From the NCBI RefSeq assembly GCF_001544295.1, contig NZ_BCQF01000009.1, positions 30,379 to 94,378 of the forward strand: DNA of 64,000 nt, read 5' to 3'. The stretch comes from Enterococcus pseudoavium NBRC 100491 (lineage in GTDB: Bacteria > Bacillota > Bacilli > Lactobacillales > Enterococcaceae). Shown here piece by piece: positions 9,771 to 18,208 of the stretch. Both the position numbers and the translations under genes were made by a program. Under the pieces are notes generated by a model. It was given only the letters and a program-made list of their open reading frames with translations. It was not told the DNA's origin and did no database searches. Numbering within the stretch: position 1 is the stretch's first letter; each line of letters starts with the position of its first letter.

Positions 9771-9852
9771 CACAATTCCTACGCTCGAATAACCGAAACA
9801 GGTACTAGGGTTTAGAGTCATCTCAATCTCAGCCCGAGGGCTCCCCTTTGCG
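9771..9852 (-). promoter_or_regulatory. TPP riboswitch (THI element)
   Basis: Reading the minus strand: GGGCTGAGATTGAGA, CCTAGTACCTG, GGTTATTCGAGCGTAGGAA, matching the conserved THI-box pieces CUGAGA, ACCUGA and GGaUAAugCcagCGuAGGgAA. Closing helix CGCAA/TTGTG brackets the element. It lies 62 bases upstream of the thiT ATG and turns thiT off when thiamine pyrophosphate is abundant. Confidence 0.95.
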
Positions 9853-9925
9853 ACAGTATTATTCTATTTTTATTACCTTCAAAGTATAACAGACGTTTGC
9901 TCTTCTGTAAAGGTAAAATATACTT

Positions 9926-10288
9926 TTATCGTGAAATGCTTTCTTGATCACCGCTTGGTGATAAAGTGGTAACTTTCTTGATCCGATCAATCGTCAACAT
10001 GACCAATTGGTTATCTTGAGTACGAATTACAATCGAGTCATTAGTTACGGCTTTCGGCAACCAACCCGAGACCGTCTGAAATTTTTCTTCATTTTTTTCA
10101 TCTTGAACTTGTATGACCACTAAACTATTTTGCAGAGCGGCCATCTTTAGTTTGAGAAAAATGTTCTCGTTTGCTCGCTCTTGGGCACGTTTTTCAGCAG
10201 AATCATTCAAAAAATCCGAAATGAAACGATAGGACGAATTTGAAAACAGCTTGATTAAATTCATTTTAGGCTTCTCGTTTTTAGTCAT
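9926..10288 (-). CDS. Small conserved protein of unknown function, YolD-like C-terminus
   Basis: 120 residues. ATG with GGAGG 8 bases upstream. The N-terminal half is charged and probably helical (NDSAEKRAQERANENIFLKLKMAAL). The C-terminal half (FQTVSGWLPKAVTNDSIVIRTQDNQLVMLTIDRIKKVTTL) has the strand pattern of YolD-like proteins, whose fold ends in an Ile-rich 'VSG-I' and 'I--I--V' pattern; this is a weak resemblance, not an assignment. It stands alone between thiT and the phosphatase, on the same strand as both. Confidence 0.7.
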   Translation of the reverse strand: MTKNEKPKMNLIKLFSNSSYRFISDFLNDSAEKRAQERANENIFLKLKMAALQNSLVVIQVQDEKNEEKFQTVSGWLPKAVTNDSIVIRTQDNQLVMLTIDRIKKVTTLSPSGDQESISR

Positions 10289-10353
10289 TCAGCTTTCCTC
10301 CAGTCAAGAGCGTAGTTTGATTTTACTTAAATTTATCAGAAAAGACAAGAAAT

Positions 10354-10812
10354 CTAGTCATTTTCAAAAAAAGTTAACCATTCGTTTAAACCTTTTTGAA
10401 TTAACTCGTAGGTTTCTTCAAAATCCCCTGTATACCACGGATCTGGAATACTTTCTCCAGCATGCCCCGGCACCCGATCTAAATACAGATAGACTTTATC
10501 GGCTGTCCCATTTGGAGCCATTGAAACTAAATCCTCCACGTTTTCTTGATCCATCCCGATGATATAATCCGCCTCGTAAAAATCTTCCGCAGTTATTTGA
10601 CGCGCCCGCAGCCCCTTTGTTGCAATACCGTGTTGCGCCAAAATCTGTTGTGTCCCATGATGCGGTGGGTTACCGACTTCCCAGCGACTAGTCGCCGCAG
10701 AATCAACTTGAAAATCACTAGCCGATCTCTTTTCCAAAGCATCTCGAAAAAGCGCTTCAGCCAAGGGAGAACGACAAATATTCCCCAGACAAACAAATAG
10801 AATCTTTTTCAT
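10354..10812 (-). CDS. Low-molecular-weight protein tyrosine phosphatase
   Basis: Removes phosphate from phosphotyrosine (or phosphoarginine) in proteins. The catalytic loop CLGNICRS with nucleophile Cys8 and Arg14 opens the protein, and the general-acid motif DPWYTG follows near residue 122. The length of 152 residues is typical. AGGAGG lies 6 bases before the ATG. It is divergent from the dehydrogenase at 10866 with only 53 bases between. No tyrosine kinase or capsule locus is nearby, so the substrate is unknown. Confidence 0.93.
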   Translation of the reverse strand: MKKILFVCLGNICRSPLAEALFRDALEKRSASDFQVDSAATSRWEVGNPPHHGTQQILAQHGIATKGLRARQITAEDFYEADYIIGMDQENVEDLVSMAPNGTADKVYLYLDRVPGHAGESIPDPWYTGDFEETYELIQKGLNEWLTFFEND

Positions 10813-10865
10813 GCTCTGCCTCCTGTGCTATAGTCAATTTAGTAAAATGGAAATGAGGGATCTCC

Positions 10866-11834
10866 GTGAGTAAGATTTATCTTTCTGCCAAACTACCTGA
10901 GTTTGGTACAAAATTGTTAAAAGAAGCCTCCGTGGATTACACCGTCTACACCGGCGAAGGCTTAATTTCAAAAGAAGAATTGATCGAAAATATGGCAGCC
11001 TGTGAAGTATTGATCTGTCCACTATCGACCCAAATTGATCGCGAAGTCATCGATGCTGCGCCAGCACTCAAACTGATTGCCAATTTCGGGGCTGGTTTTA
11101 ATAATATTGATACTGCTTATGCCAAAGAACAAAAAATCTATGTAACCAACACGCCGCTCGTTTCCACCAACGCTACAGCAGAACTAACCGCAGGCCTAAT
11201 CTTAGCTTTGTCACGTCGGATTGTGGAAGGAGACCGCTTGATGCACAACGAAGGGTTTGCTGGCTGGGCACCACTCTTTTTCTTAGGGCATGAATTAAAA
11301 GATAAAACCCTAGGGATTATCGGCATGGGTCAAATTGGGCAAGCGCTAGCCAAAATGATGAACGCTTTTGGTATGAAGATCATCTACAATCAACGCCATC
11401 AATTAGCACCTGAGCTGGAAGAAGCCTTGCAAGCCACTTACTATTCGCAAGCAGAAGTCATTCAAAAGGCGGATATTTTAACCTTGCATGCTCCTTTAAC
11501 CAAAGACACCCGTCACTTGTTAACCAGTGCAACTTTTAGCAAAATGAAAAATAGTGCGTTACTGATCAACGCCGCTCGTGGTCCGTTGATTGACGAAGCT
11601 GCTTTGCTAGAGGCTCTAACCAATCAACAAATTGCCGGTGCCGCTTTGGACGTCTATGAATTCGAACCAGAAGTCACGGCGGGCTTAAAGGATCTTGCCA
11701 ACGTTATCCTAACACCCCACATTGGCAACGCCAGTGTGGAAGCACGTGACCAAATGGCGGAAATCGTCGCAAAAAATGCGATCGCTTTATTGCACAATGA
11801 ACCACTCAACTATATCGTTAATGGACTGGACTGA
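10866..11834 (+). CDS. D-isomer-specific 2-hydroxyacid dehydrogenase
   Basis: NAD(P)-dependent reductase of 2-ketoacids. The Rossmann motif is GIIGMGQIGQALA (about residues 148-160); the catalytic Arg lies in NAARGPLID, the Glu in YEFEP and the His in LTPHIGNA, so the active site is complete. FGAGFNNID is the substrate-loop signature. At 322 residues it is full length. The GTG start has GAGG 7 bases upstream. It ends 2 bases before the convergent TetR-type gene. The exact ketoacid (glyoxylate, hydroxypyruvate or other) cannot be told from sequence alone. Confidence 0.9.
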   Translation: MSKIYLSAKLPEFGTKLLKEASVDYTVYTGEGLISKEELIENMAACEVLICPLSTQIDREVIDAAPALKLIANFGAGFNNIDTAYAKEQKIYVTNTPLVSTNATAELTAGLILALSRRIVEGDRLMHNEGFAGWAPLFFLGHELKDKTLGIIGMGQIGQALAKMMNAFGMKIIYNQRHQLAPELEEALQATYYSQAEVIQKADILTLHAPLTKDTRHLLTSATFSKMKNSALLINAARGPLIDEAALLEALTNQQIAGAALDVYEFEPEVTAGLKDLANVILTPHIGNASVEARDQMAEIVAKNAIALLHNEPLNYIVNGLD

Positions 11835-11836
11835 GC

Positions 11837-12412
11837 TTACTGCTCATGCCAGTCTTTTTCATATAAACGGTAAGCAAAAAATTCAATGTCCTTCGCAAAA
11901 CGAAACAATTGAGCTGCAATGGTGATTGGCGGTTGACTGGCATCAGCCAAAAGCCAATCCGTTAAAATCCCGCCGCAGCCATGCGCTAAAAAGCGAGCAT
12001 AAAATTCTTTGTCTGCCACAGAAAGCTGACCTTCTCGATCGACATCCGCAAATAATCGGACAAATAACCGTTCCGCCAGTTGATTAAACTCTCTCGTCAA
12101 GATTTTGGGAACAGCCGTCACTGTATTCAAATAAAATTGATGACAATTCTGCATCTCTTTTAACATCTCCAGAACAGATTCTTCCCAATTTGTCAGTGAC
12201 AACTCATCAGAGACTAAATACTGCAGTCCCCGTTGATAATACGCATAACGCAAGAGATCATTTTTATCTTTAAAATGATAATAAAATGTTTGGCGGTTCA
12301 ATCCGGTCTTTTTACTAATATCTTGGACTGTGATTTTGTCATAATTTTTTTCTAAACATAATGCAACTAACGCTTGAACAAATATTTCTTTTGTTGCCTT
12401 TCCTTCCGCCAT
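11837..12412 (-). CDS. TetR-family regulator, DhaS-like
   Basis: 191-residue transcription regulator. N-terminal helix-turn-helix at about residues 25-45 (ITVQDISKKTGLNRQTFYYHFKDKNDLL), the TetR signature. The ligand domain (CHQFYLNTV, GCGGILTDWLL) resembles the TetR subgroup that includes DhaS, the activator of dihydroxyacetone kinase genes; no dha genes are in the window. AAGGTG lies 5-6 bases before the ATG. It converges with the dehydrogenase gene and lies just upstream, in the same direction, of ruvB, so read-through into ruvB is possible. Confidence 0.88.
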   Translation of the reverse strand: MAEGKATKEIFVQALVALCLEKNYDKITVQDISKKTGLNRQTFYYHFKDKNDLLRYAYYQRGLQYLVSDELSLTNWEESVLEMLKEMQNCHQFYLNTVTAVPKILTREFNQLAERLFVRLFADVDREGQLSVADKEFYARFLAHGCGGILTDWLLADASQPPITIAAQLFRFAKDIEFFAYRLYEKDWHEQ

Positions 12413-12423
12413 CGTTTCACCTT

Positions 12424-13425
12424 CTATGCTTGATAAGGATAATTAAAATGTTCATATGCTAAGGGTGTGGCCATCCGTCCGCGCGGGGTTCGTTTGATGA
12501 AACCTTTTTGGATCAAATAGGGCTCATACATATCTTCGACGGTTTCCCGTTCTTCACCGATATTTACGGCTAAAGTGCTCAAACCAATCGGACCACCATG
12601 ATACAGTTCAATCATGGTTTTCAATAATTTTTGATCGATGTGGTCCAAGCCGGCTTCATCGACTTGCAATAATCCTAGCGCTTGATCGGCGATTTGTTGA
12701 TTAATTACTCCGTCTGATTGAACTTGAGCAAAATCACGGATTCGCTTCAACAAACGATTGGCGATTCGTGGGGTGCCCCGTGAGCGGCGGGCGATTTCGA
12801 TTGCGCCTTCGTCTACGACCTCCGTTTGAAAGATATCAGCTGACCGTAAGACAATCTCGCGTAGATCCTCTTCCTTATAATATTCCATATGGGAAATGAT
12901 CCCGAAACGATCCCGTAAAGGGGCTGACAACATTCCTGCCCGCGTTGTTGCGCCAATTAATGTAAACGGCGGTAAAGGAAAATGAACGGGGTGAGCGGTC
13001 GGTCCTTGCCCAACCATAATATCGACGTAATAATCCTCCATCGCAGAATATAAGGTTTCTTCTGCAACCCGCGGCAAGCGATGAATTTCATCGATAAACA
13101 GGACATCACCAGGCTCCAGCTCATTTAAAATCGCTACTAGGTCACCGGGACGTTCGATTGCGGGGCCACTAGTGGAACGAATCTGAACATCCATTTCATT
13201 AGCGATCACCATCGCCATCGTCGTTTTACCTAAGCCAGGTGGTCCGTACAACAAAACATGATCCAAGGCTTCTTGCCGCTTTTTGGCCGCTTCAATATAG
13301 ATTGACAATTCTTGCTTAACTTTATCTTGACCGATATATTGGGCAAGATAACGAGGACGCAATGATTTTTCTAAACTTTTATCACTCTCATCGGCATCCG
13401 GTGAAAGTATCCGTTCTTCATCCAT
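12424..13425 (-). CDS. ruvB: Holliday junction branch migration ATPase RuvB
   Basis: Hexameric motor that, with RuvA, drives branch migration of Holliday junctions. Walker [10 protein letters not shown] at residues 61-69, Walker [10 protein letters not shown], sensor GATTRAG, and the C-terminal winged helix ending [13 protein letters not shown]. The length of 333 residues is normal. The RuvA gene lies 13 bases upstream in the same direction. Confidence 0.97.
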   Translation of the reverse strand: MDEERILSPDADESDKSLEKSLRPRYLAQYIGQDKVKQELSIYIEAAKKRQEALDHVLLYGPPGLGKTTMAMVIANEMDVQIRSTSGPAIERPGDLVAILNELEPGDVLFIDEIHRLPRVAEETLYSAMEDYYVDIMVGQGPTAHPVHFPLPPFTLIGATTRAGMLSAPLRDRFGIISHMEYYKEEDLREIVLRSADIFQTEVVDEGAIEIARRSRGTPRIANRLLKRIRDFAQVQSDGVINQQIADQALGLLQVDEAGLDHIDQKLLKTMIELYHGGPIGLSTLAVNIGEERETVEDMYEPYLIQKGFIKRTPRGRMATPLAYEHFNYPYQA

Positions 13426-13438
13426 TTAAATTGCCCCC

Positions 13439-14032
13439 TTATTTCTTCATCATTAATTTCAACGCTGCCCGCAAATAATCGTCGGTATTTGGCAAACTTT
13501 CTTTTGCTAAAACTTTTTCGACTTTTTTGATTTCCTTTGGACTATAACCCAAAGCCTGCAGTGCTTCCATGGCTTCCGATAAGGCCGTATCATCGTTGCC
13601 TTCATAGAATAGTGACATAGGATCATCGACTAATTCGGTTAATTTGCCTTTTAGATCCAAAACCATTTGTTGCGCGGTCTTCTTACCGACACCAGGAAAT
13701 TTCGTTAAATAGGTCACATCACCCGCTTCAATCGCTTGAATCAAGCCTTGCTGATCATCGTTTGCCATGATCGCTAACCCGCTTTTAGGCCCAATTCCAG
13801 ATACTGACAGCAAGCGTAAAAATAATTCTTTTTCGGCTAATGTTTCAAAGCCGTACAACAAATGAGCATCCTCCCGAATGATCTGCTGTACGTAAATCGT
13901 CACAGACTGTTCCATTTTACTACTATAGCGATAGGGGTTCCCTAATGCAATTTGGTAGCCGATGCCATTGACATCCAATACTACATAACTAGGACTGATA
14001 AACGTTAACCTTCCCGTAATATATTCGTACAT
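13439..14032 (-). CDS. ruvA: Holliday junction DNA-binding protein RuvA
   Basis: Tetrameric junction-recognition subunit of RuvAB. N-terminal OB-fold [27 protein letters not shown], two helix-hairpin-helix motifs ([11 protein letters not shown] and [16 protein letters not shown]), and the C-terminal domain III ([14 protein letters not shown]) that contacts RuvB. 197 residues. The ATG at 14032 is chosen for its AAAGGA 6 bases upstream; an in-frame extension to 14101 lacks family similarity. Operon with ruvB. Confidence 0.97.
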   Translation of the reverse strand: MYEYITGRLTFISPSYVVLDVNGIGYQIALGNPYRYSSKMEQSVTIYVQQIIREDAHLLYGFETLAEKELFLRLLSVSGIGPKSGLAIMANDDQQGLIQAIEAGDVTYLTKFPGVGKKTAQQMVLDLKGKLTELVDDPMSLFYEGNDDTALSEAMEALQALGYSPKEIKKVEKVLAKESLPNTDDYLRAALKLMMKK

Positions 14033-14121
14033 GATTGTTCCTTTCTGATTGCAACTTCTGCCAGCCTGTTCAAAATGAACAACGCTGACAATTCTGCACA
14101 TATGTTCTCATTATTTTAGCA

Positions 14122-14154
14122 TAAAAAAACGACGGTTAAAAACTTTTACCGCCG
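14122..14154 (-). terminator. Terminator overlapping the end of the Mga-like gene
   Basis: On the minus strand CGGCGGTAAAA and TTTTAACCGTCG form a stem (one GU pair, one bulge) followed by T7. The left arm lies in the last codons of the regulator gene that stops at 14136. Confidence 0.8.
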
Positions 14155-15596
14155 AATCCTTGCAATAGCGTCAGCAACGCTAAATAATCCGTCATCTGCA
14201 ATTCCTCTGTGATCGCCAAAGTTGGGACTTGGTTGGTCTGATCCAGTAAACTAGTAGTTAAACAAATATCGCTAGCCGCAAGACTATTCACAAAAACAAC
14301 TTGATAATTTTTTGATAAAAATTGTCGTAGTTCATCTATTATTATGTTTTCTTCAAACTCTGGCAAGTCTGTCTGCAAAAAAATCCGTAAAACGGGCTGG
14401 ACAGTCAGTTCTGGCAACCGGCGCAAAACCGATAAATAGCGGCCAAATAAAATCGAGTCACTTTCACCGAGTTCTCTTAAACTCTCAGTTATAAACGCCA
14501 CCAGCGGCGCTTGTTGTTCATGCATCTTCGTCCAGAAAAGTTTCCCATTGATATTAAACTGAATCATCGGAAACAAGCGCTGATACAAATGACCGCTGAT
14601 TAAATAGTTTTCTGCTTGTAAGGCTTGAAACTTCTCCCAAGTCTTCGGATTGTTGATTTTATTTTTTAACACCTGATTCAGCGCAGCAACTTCGTCCATC
14701 ACTGAAAACGGCGCCTGCCTTAATAACTGGTGAATCTGCTGACTAATAGCCGGTACATGATAATATTCTTCCCGCGTTAGTAGATTTAAAAATAAATTGC
14801 TTAAAGCTGATTTATTACGAAAATACGTAGGCATCACCCGGCTGACTTGCTGGTAAAAGGCCTGGAACAAAGAATTAGCGACCAATGTCTGCTGATAAAT
14901 CGAATCTTCCGTAAAAGAATAGCCTTGGACCTCCCGTAGTAAATGGGTCGCCAATAAGTATTTTAAGCGCTGTTCTTTGATTGGATTCAACTCGACTTGA
15001 AAGAACTGTTGAATCGCATTGCTAATTTTCCTGACTAAGTCGTGCTGTAATGGTGCAAAGGGCCAGTCTTTCCCCCGAAACAAACGCCAGTAGTAAACAG
15101 ACAAATACATTCGAATTACCGACTCAGCTGCTTGAAATGAAACGACACCCCGTTCCACAGTTAATTGCAGTGGCTTTAGTTCTCTCTGCAAAGCCTTGAT
15201 TTTACGACGAATCGTAGACTCACTGCAAAACAACTGCTGACTTAACTCGCTAACTGTCCGCGCCTTGCCAATCACTACTAAATTTAATAACTGATATGTC
15301 ACAGAATGGCGAATCAAATCCACCAAAAATTGATTTTGTTCCATCATTTGATTGGCAATTACTAAGTGATACTGTTGACCTCTTTCCTCAAACAAAAGCA
15401 GATCCGTCTCGGTAAAACGCCGATATTTTTTACTCAACTCTTCTAAGAGACGTTGGACACTCCGCACATCTAGCTGCAAGGCAGTCGCCAGCTCGCTTCT
15501 TTTATAATATCCTCCATCAGCCATCTGCTCTAACAGATGCACACCTAAATAAATATCTTTTTCATAATTTTGTAATTCCAGCGCTGTAAGATACAT
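14136..15596 (-). CDS. Mga-like transcription regulator
   Basis: 486 residues in the architecture of Mga/AtxA-type regulators: two N-terminal winged helix-turn-helix modules (about residues 33-56 KRSELATALQLDVRSVQRLLEEL, and 112-136 TVSELSQQLFCSESTIRRKIKAL), a long helical middle resembling PTS regulation domains, and a C-terminal EIIB-like Rossmann segment (VLRIFLQTDLPEFEENIIIDELR). Such proteins respond to PTS phosphorylation and activate surface or metabolic genes. It lies downstream of lrgAB in the same direction, a plausible but untested target. Its ribosome binding site is inside a terminator-like hairpin. Confidence 0.85.
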   Translation of the reverse strand: MYLTALELQNYEKDIYLGVHLLEQMADGGYYKRSELATALQLDVRSVQRLLEELSKKYRRFTETDLLLFEERGQQYHLVIANQMMEQNQFLVDLIRHSVTYQLLNLVVIGKARTVSELSQQLFCSESTIRRKIKALQRELKPLQLTVERGVVSFQAAESVIRMYLSVYYWRLFRGKDWPFAPLQHDLVRKISNAIQQFFQVELNPIKEQRLKYLLATHLLREVQGYSFTEDSIYQQTLVANSLFQAFYQQVSRVMPTYFRNKSALSNLFLNLLTREEYYHVPAISQQIHQLLRQAPFSVMDEVAALNQVLKNKINNPKTWEKFQALQAENYLISGHLYQRLFPMIQFNINGKLFWTKMHEQQAPLVAFITESLRELGESDSILFGRYLSVLRRLPELTVQPVLRIFLQTDLPEFEENIIIDELRQFLSKNYQVVFVNSLAASDICLTTSLLDQTNQVPTLAITEELQMTDYLALLTLLQGFGGKSF

Positions 15597-15641
15597 AAAA
15601 AAACTCCTTCATACTTCATTTTACCAAAGCATGCAAGGAGT
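15597..15641 (-). terminator. Terminator hairpin that also contains the next gene's ribosome binding site
   Basis: Minus strand: ACTCCTT pairs with AAGGAGT and the stem continues with CATGCTT/AAGTATG, then T7 and ATG. It lies between the lrgB stop and the Mga-like ATG. The 3' arm AAGGAG is exactly the ribosome binding site, 7 bases from the start, so termination and translation masking may be combined. Confidence 0.75.
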
Positions 15642-15646
15642 AGACA

Positions 15647-16348
15647 TTAAATCGTTTCAAACAAACGAAATAATAGCGGTAATAAGGCGACCGTCGCTAG
15701 CCCGTTGATACAAATACATAACCCGGCCAAAATTCCTTCCAATTCGCCTATCTCGATTGCTCGGCCCGTACCGATTGCATGAGAAGTACTCCCCAAAGCA
15801 ATCCCTTTTGCCACAGGACTGTTGATTTGAAAAATCTGAAAAACTTTCGTCCCCACTAAAGCACCAAAGATCCCCGTTGAAACGACGATCGCTAACGTTA
15901 CGGGAGAAATTCCACCCATCTGGCTAGAAAGATCTACTGAAATTGCCGTAGTCACCGACTTCGGCAATAGTGAAACTACGATGCCGCGATTCAATGAAAA
16001 TAGGCGACCGATTCCCACACTGAGTAAGCAGTTTAATACTACACCTACCAAAGTTCCTAAAATCACCGGCAAAAAATATTGCTTCAACTTATCAAAATTT
16101 TGATACAGTGGCAATCCTAAAGCAACCGTCGCCGGCGTAATCATCATGGTAAATAAGTTGCCCCCAAGATTGTAAGATTTATAGCTAATCCCGCTAAATT
16201 TCAACAAGACAATAATAATGATGACACTAGCAATCAGCGGATTGATCAAAGGGAGTTTGACTTTGGCCAAAAATTTATCCATCAAAGTATAAATCAACAA
16301 AGTTAACGCTAATCCGAAAAGCGGATTATTCGCCAGCGCTGAGATCAT
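15647..16348 (-). CDS. lrgB: LrgB-family membrane protein
   Basis: Polytopic membrane protein of the LrgB/CidB family, 233 residues, working with LrgA in control of murein hydrolase export or metabolite (pyruvate) transport, depending on species. Hallmarks: LPKSVTTAISVDLSSQMGG and GSTSHAIGTGRAIEIGE, both strongly conserved in LrgB. Start at 16348 has GAGGTG 6 bases upstream and overlaps the end of lrgA by 23 bases, indicating translational coupling. No lytSR two-component genes are next to it, unlike in staphylococci. Confidence 0.92.
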   Translation of the reverse strand: MISALANNPLFGLALTLLIYTLMDKFLAKVKLPLINPLIASVIIIIVLLKFSGISYKSYNLGGNLFTMMITPATVALGLPLYQNFDKLKQYFLPVILGTLVGVVLNCLLSVGIGRLFSLNRGIVVSLLPKSVTTAISVDLSSQMGGISPVTLAIVVSTGIFGALVGTKVFQIFQINSPVAKGIALGSTSHAIGTGRAIEIGELEGILAGLCICINGLATVALLPLLFRLFETI

Positions 16349-16754
16349 CTGCTTCACCTCGCATTTTTTCAACACTTTCAATCAGACGAACTTTTTCAGC
16401 TCGACTTTTCTGACTGATTTTTTCGATAAATTCAGCTGTCTTACCAACCGCTACTAAAGAAACCAGCGAGCAAACAACCACTGCACCAAGCAGAATCGGC
16501 CAAATATACTTGATTGCATCGTAATATTGCATTAAGCCGACACCAGCTGGTACGAATAAAATTGTTAGATGATTCAACAAAAAATTCGCAGTCTCTTCAA
16601 TTGCTGCTGGTTTTAAGAGCTTTGTTTGAAAAGAGAGAAATAATAATAAAATCCCAATAATACTGCCCGGTACTGGCAGATGAAGAAATATCCGTAGCCC
16701 TTCACCGATAAGTGAATAAAGTAATAATAAGCTTAATTCTTTAAACATTTTCAT
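16326..16754 (-). CDS. lrgA: LrgA/CidA-family holin-like protein
   Basis: Small membrane protein, 142 residues, with four hydrophobic segments (about residues 4-24, 28-45, 60-82, 88-110). The PVPGSIIGILLLFLSFQTKLL and FLLNHLTILFVPAGVGLMQYYD stretches are the LrgA/CidA signature. A charged C-terminal tail is longer than in many homologues. ATG at 16754 has GAAGG 8 bases upstream; the open frame extends further without a ribosome binding site. The only gene upstream is msrB, separated by a repeat carrying a terminator, so lrgA likely has its own promoter. Confidence 0.9.
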   Translation of the reverse strand: MKMFKELSLLLLYSLIGEGLRIFLHLPVPGSIIGILLLFLSFQTKLLKPAAIEETANFLLNHLTILFVPAGVGLMQYYDAIKYIWPILLGAVVVCSLVSLVAVGKTAEFIEKISQKSRAEKVRLIESVEKMRGEADDLSAGE

Positions 16755-16854
16755 AACTATCGCCTTCTCTAAAATAGTGATGTTTCTAGTATAGCGAAAA
16801 ATACGCGGACAGAGCTCCAAATTTTGTGAAATTTTCATACATTCTCTGAAAACA

Positions 16855-16974
16855 AAACAAGAGGGGGGACAAAATTTTGTCCTCCCTCTTGTTTCCAAAT
16901 ACACGCTGTTCTAAAAAAACTTCTTCAAAAATCCCTTCTGATTTCTTGAAGCTAACCACTTCTATTACAACCTC
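16855..16974 (-). repeat. Dispersed repeat family I, copy B
   Basis: Minus-strand reading starts GAGGTTGTAATAGAAGTGG, passes CTTCAAGAAAT and GAAGAAG, AGAACAGCGTGTATTTGG, and ends in a long hairpin with the core GACAAAATTTTGTC flanked by CAAGAGGG/CCCTCTTG. It begins inside the msrB stop codon and supplies the terminator for msrB. Confidence 0.85.
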
Positions 16975-17401
16975 ACTCAACAAGTTCTTTATATTCACCA
17001 TAACCAGCTTCAGCCATTTCCTCAAAAGGAATAAAACGTAAGGCTGCGGAATTAATACAATAGCGTAAGCCGCCTTGATCTTGTGGGCCATCGTTGAAAA
17101 CATGACCTAAATGTGAATCTGCAGCTTTACTGCGAACCTCTACTCGATGCATTCCATGGGAAAAATCTGCTTTTTCAGCCACACCCCGCTTTTTAATCGG
17201 ACGAGTAAAGGCTGGCCAACCACATCCCGCATCGTATTTGTCACTGGATGAAAATAACGCTTCACCACTGACTACATCAACATAGATTCCCTTTTGATAA
17301 AAGTCATCATATTTACCTGAAAAGGGGCGTTCCGTGGCATTTTCTTGCGTTACTGCATATTCCATTGGTGAAAGTTGCTGTTTCAATTCAAATTGATCCA
17401 T
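16973..17401 (-). CDS. msrB: Peptide methionine (R)-S-oxide reductase
   Basis: Repairs methionine-R-sulfoxide in proteins with thioredoxin. 142 residues with the family marks [27 protein letters not shown] and [11 protein letters not shown]; the Cys in RYCIN is catalytic. The two CxxC zinc pairs found in many MsrB proteins are absent, so this is the zinc-free form. A GGGAG lies 6 bases before the ATG. It is a single gene, closed at the 3' side by repeat copy B; no msrA is adjacent. Confidence 0.94.
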   Translation of the reverse strand: MDQFELKQQLSPMEYAVTQENATERPFSGKYDDFYQKGIYVDVVSGEALFSSSDKYDAGCGWPAFTRPIKKRGVAEKADFSHGMHRVEVRSKAADSHLGHVFNDGPQDQGGLRYCINSAALRFIPFEEMAEAGYGEYKELVE

Positions 17402-17550
17402 TGTTCTCTCCCGCCTTTAAAATTTCTTGGAATACATTAAGCATACGCTCGTTGAAGCAAAGATACGAAGAATTTGCTCACAGTTGATTGGAAAAAATTT
17501 TCTCTATGAACTAAAGAAGTTGTGCTCATAATTACTGCTCATCATTTAGA

Positions 17551-17586
17551 CAAAAAAGGGCACGACAAAATTTTGCCATGCCCTTC
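17551..17586 (-). terminator. Terminator after maf
   Basis: Minus strand: AAGGGCATGGCAAAA / TTTTGTCGTGCCCTT stem with tight loop, then T6. The GCAAAATTTTGTC core is the same as in repeat family I hairpins. It directly follows the maf stop (17590). Confidence 0.88.
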
Positions 17587-17589
17587 CCA

Positions 17590-18147
17590 TCAATCAGGAA
17601 ATTTTTTCAATAATTGGTTCACTGCACCGACAGGAAAACCCACAATACTGTAATAATCGCCTTCGATTTTTTCAACAAAGACTCCCGCACCATTTTGAAT
17701 ACCGTAAGCGCCCGCCTTATCCTTATAATCATCGCTGTCGAGATAACGATTAATCTCAGCATCCGTCAGTGAATAGAAGGTCACCGTCGCCGAACTCAGC
17801 GTTTCTTCTAACTGTTTTTCTTTACGCAATACAACGGATGTATAAACTAGATGACTGCCGCCGCTCATACTTTTCAGCATGGCAAACGCTTCTTCGCGAC
17901 TCTTGGGTTTACCTAAGATTTGTTCGCCCAACACCACGATAGTATCGCTGGCGATCACTAAGGCTTCTGGATGCTCATCAGCAATCACCGCAGCTTTTTG
18001 CCGGGCCATCGCCATGACATAATCGATTGGTGAATATTGCTCCTTGACTTCTTCATTAATATCCGCTGGCTGAACGATAAAATCAGGCATCAACCATTGT
18101 AACAATTCGCGACGTCGGGGAGATTGTGAAGCTAAAATGACTGTCAT
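17590..18147 (-). CDS. maf: Maf-family nucleoside triphosphate pyrophosphatase
   Basis: Hydrolyses non-canonical or modified NTPs (YhdE-type members prefer dTTP/UTP). ASQSPRRRELL at residues 6-16 is the Maf signature; SDTIVVLG and GKPKS carry the metal-binding and catalytic residues, and DKAGAYGIQ is the conserved C-terminal motif. 185 residues. TAGGAGC lies 6 bases before the ATG, 61 bases after the mutL stop in the same direction, so it could belong to the mutS-mutL transcription unit. Confidence 0.93.
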   Translation of the reverse strand: MTVILASQSPRRRELLQWLMPDFIVQPADINEEVKEQYSPIDYVMAMARQKAAVIADEHPEALVIASDTIVVLGEQILGKPKSREEAFAMLKSMSGGSHLVYTSVVLRKEKQLEETLSSATVTFYSLTDAEINRYLDSDDYKDKAGAYGIQNGAGVFVEKIEGDYYSIVGFPVGAVNQLLKKFPD

Positions 18148-18208
18148 AACTCTGCTCCTAATTCTAGATAGAATAATTTTATTCGTTGGCTTTTGTAATT
18201 CTCATTTC

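Noticed and set aside
16755..16904. N-terminal extension of lrgA to 16904
   Set aside because: The added 50 residues cross the repeat copy B hairpin, lack any ribosome binding site, and are not part of the LrgA family; the ATG at 16754 has GAAGG at a good distance.
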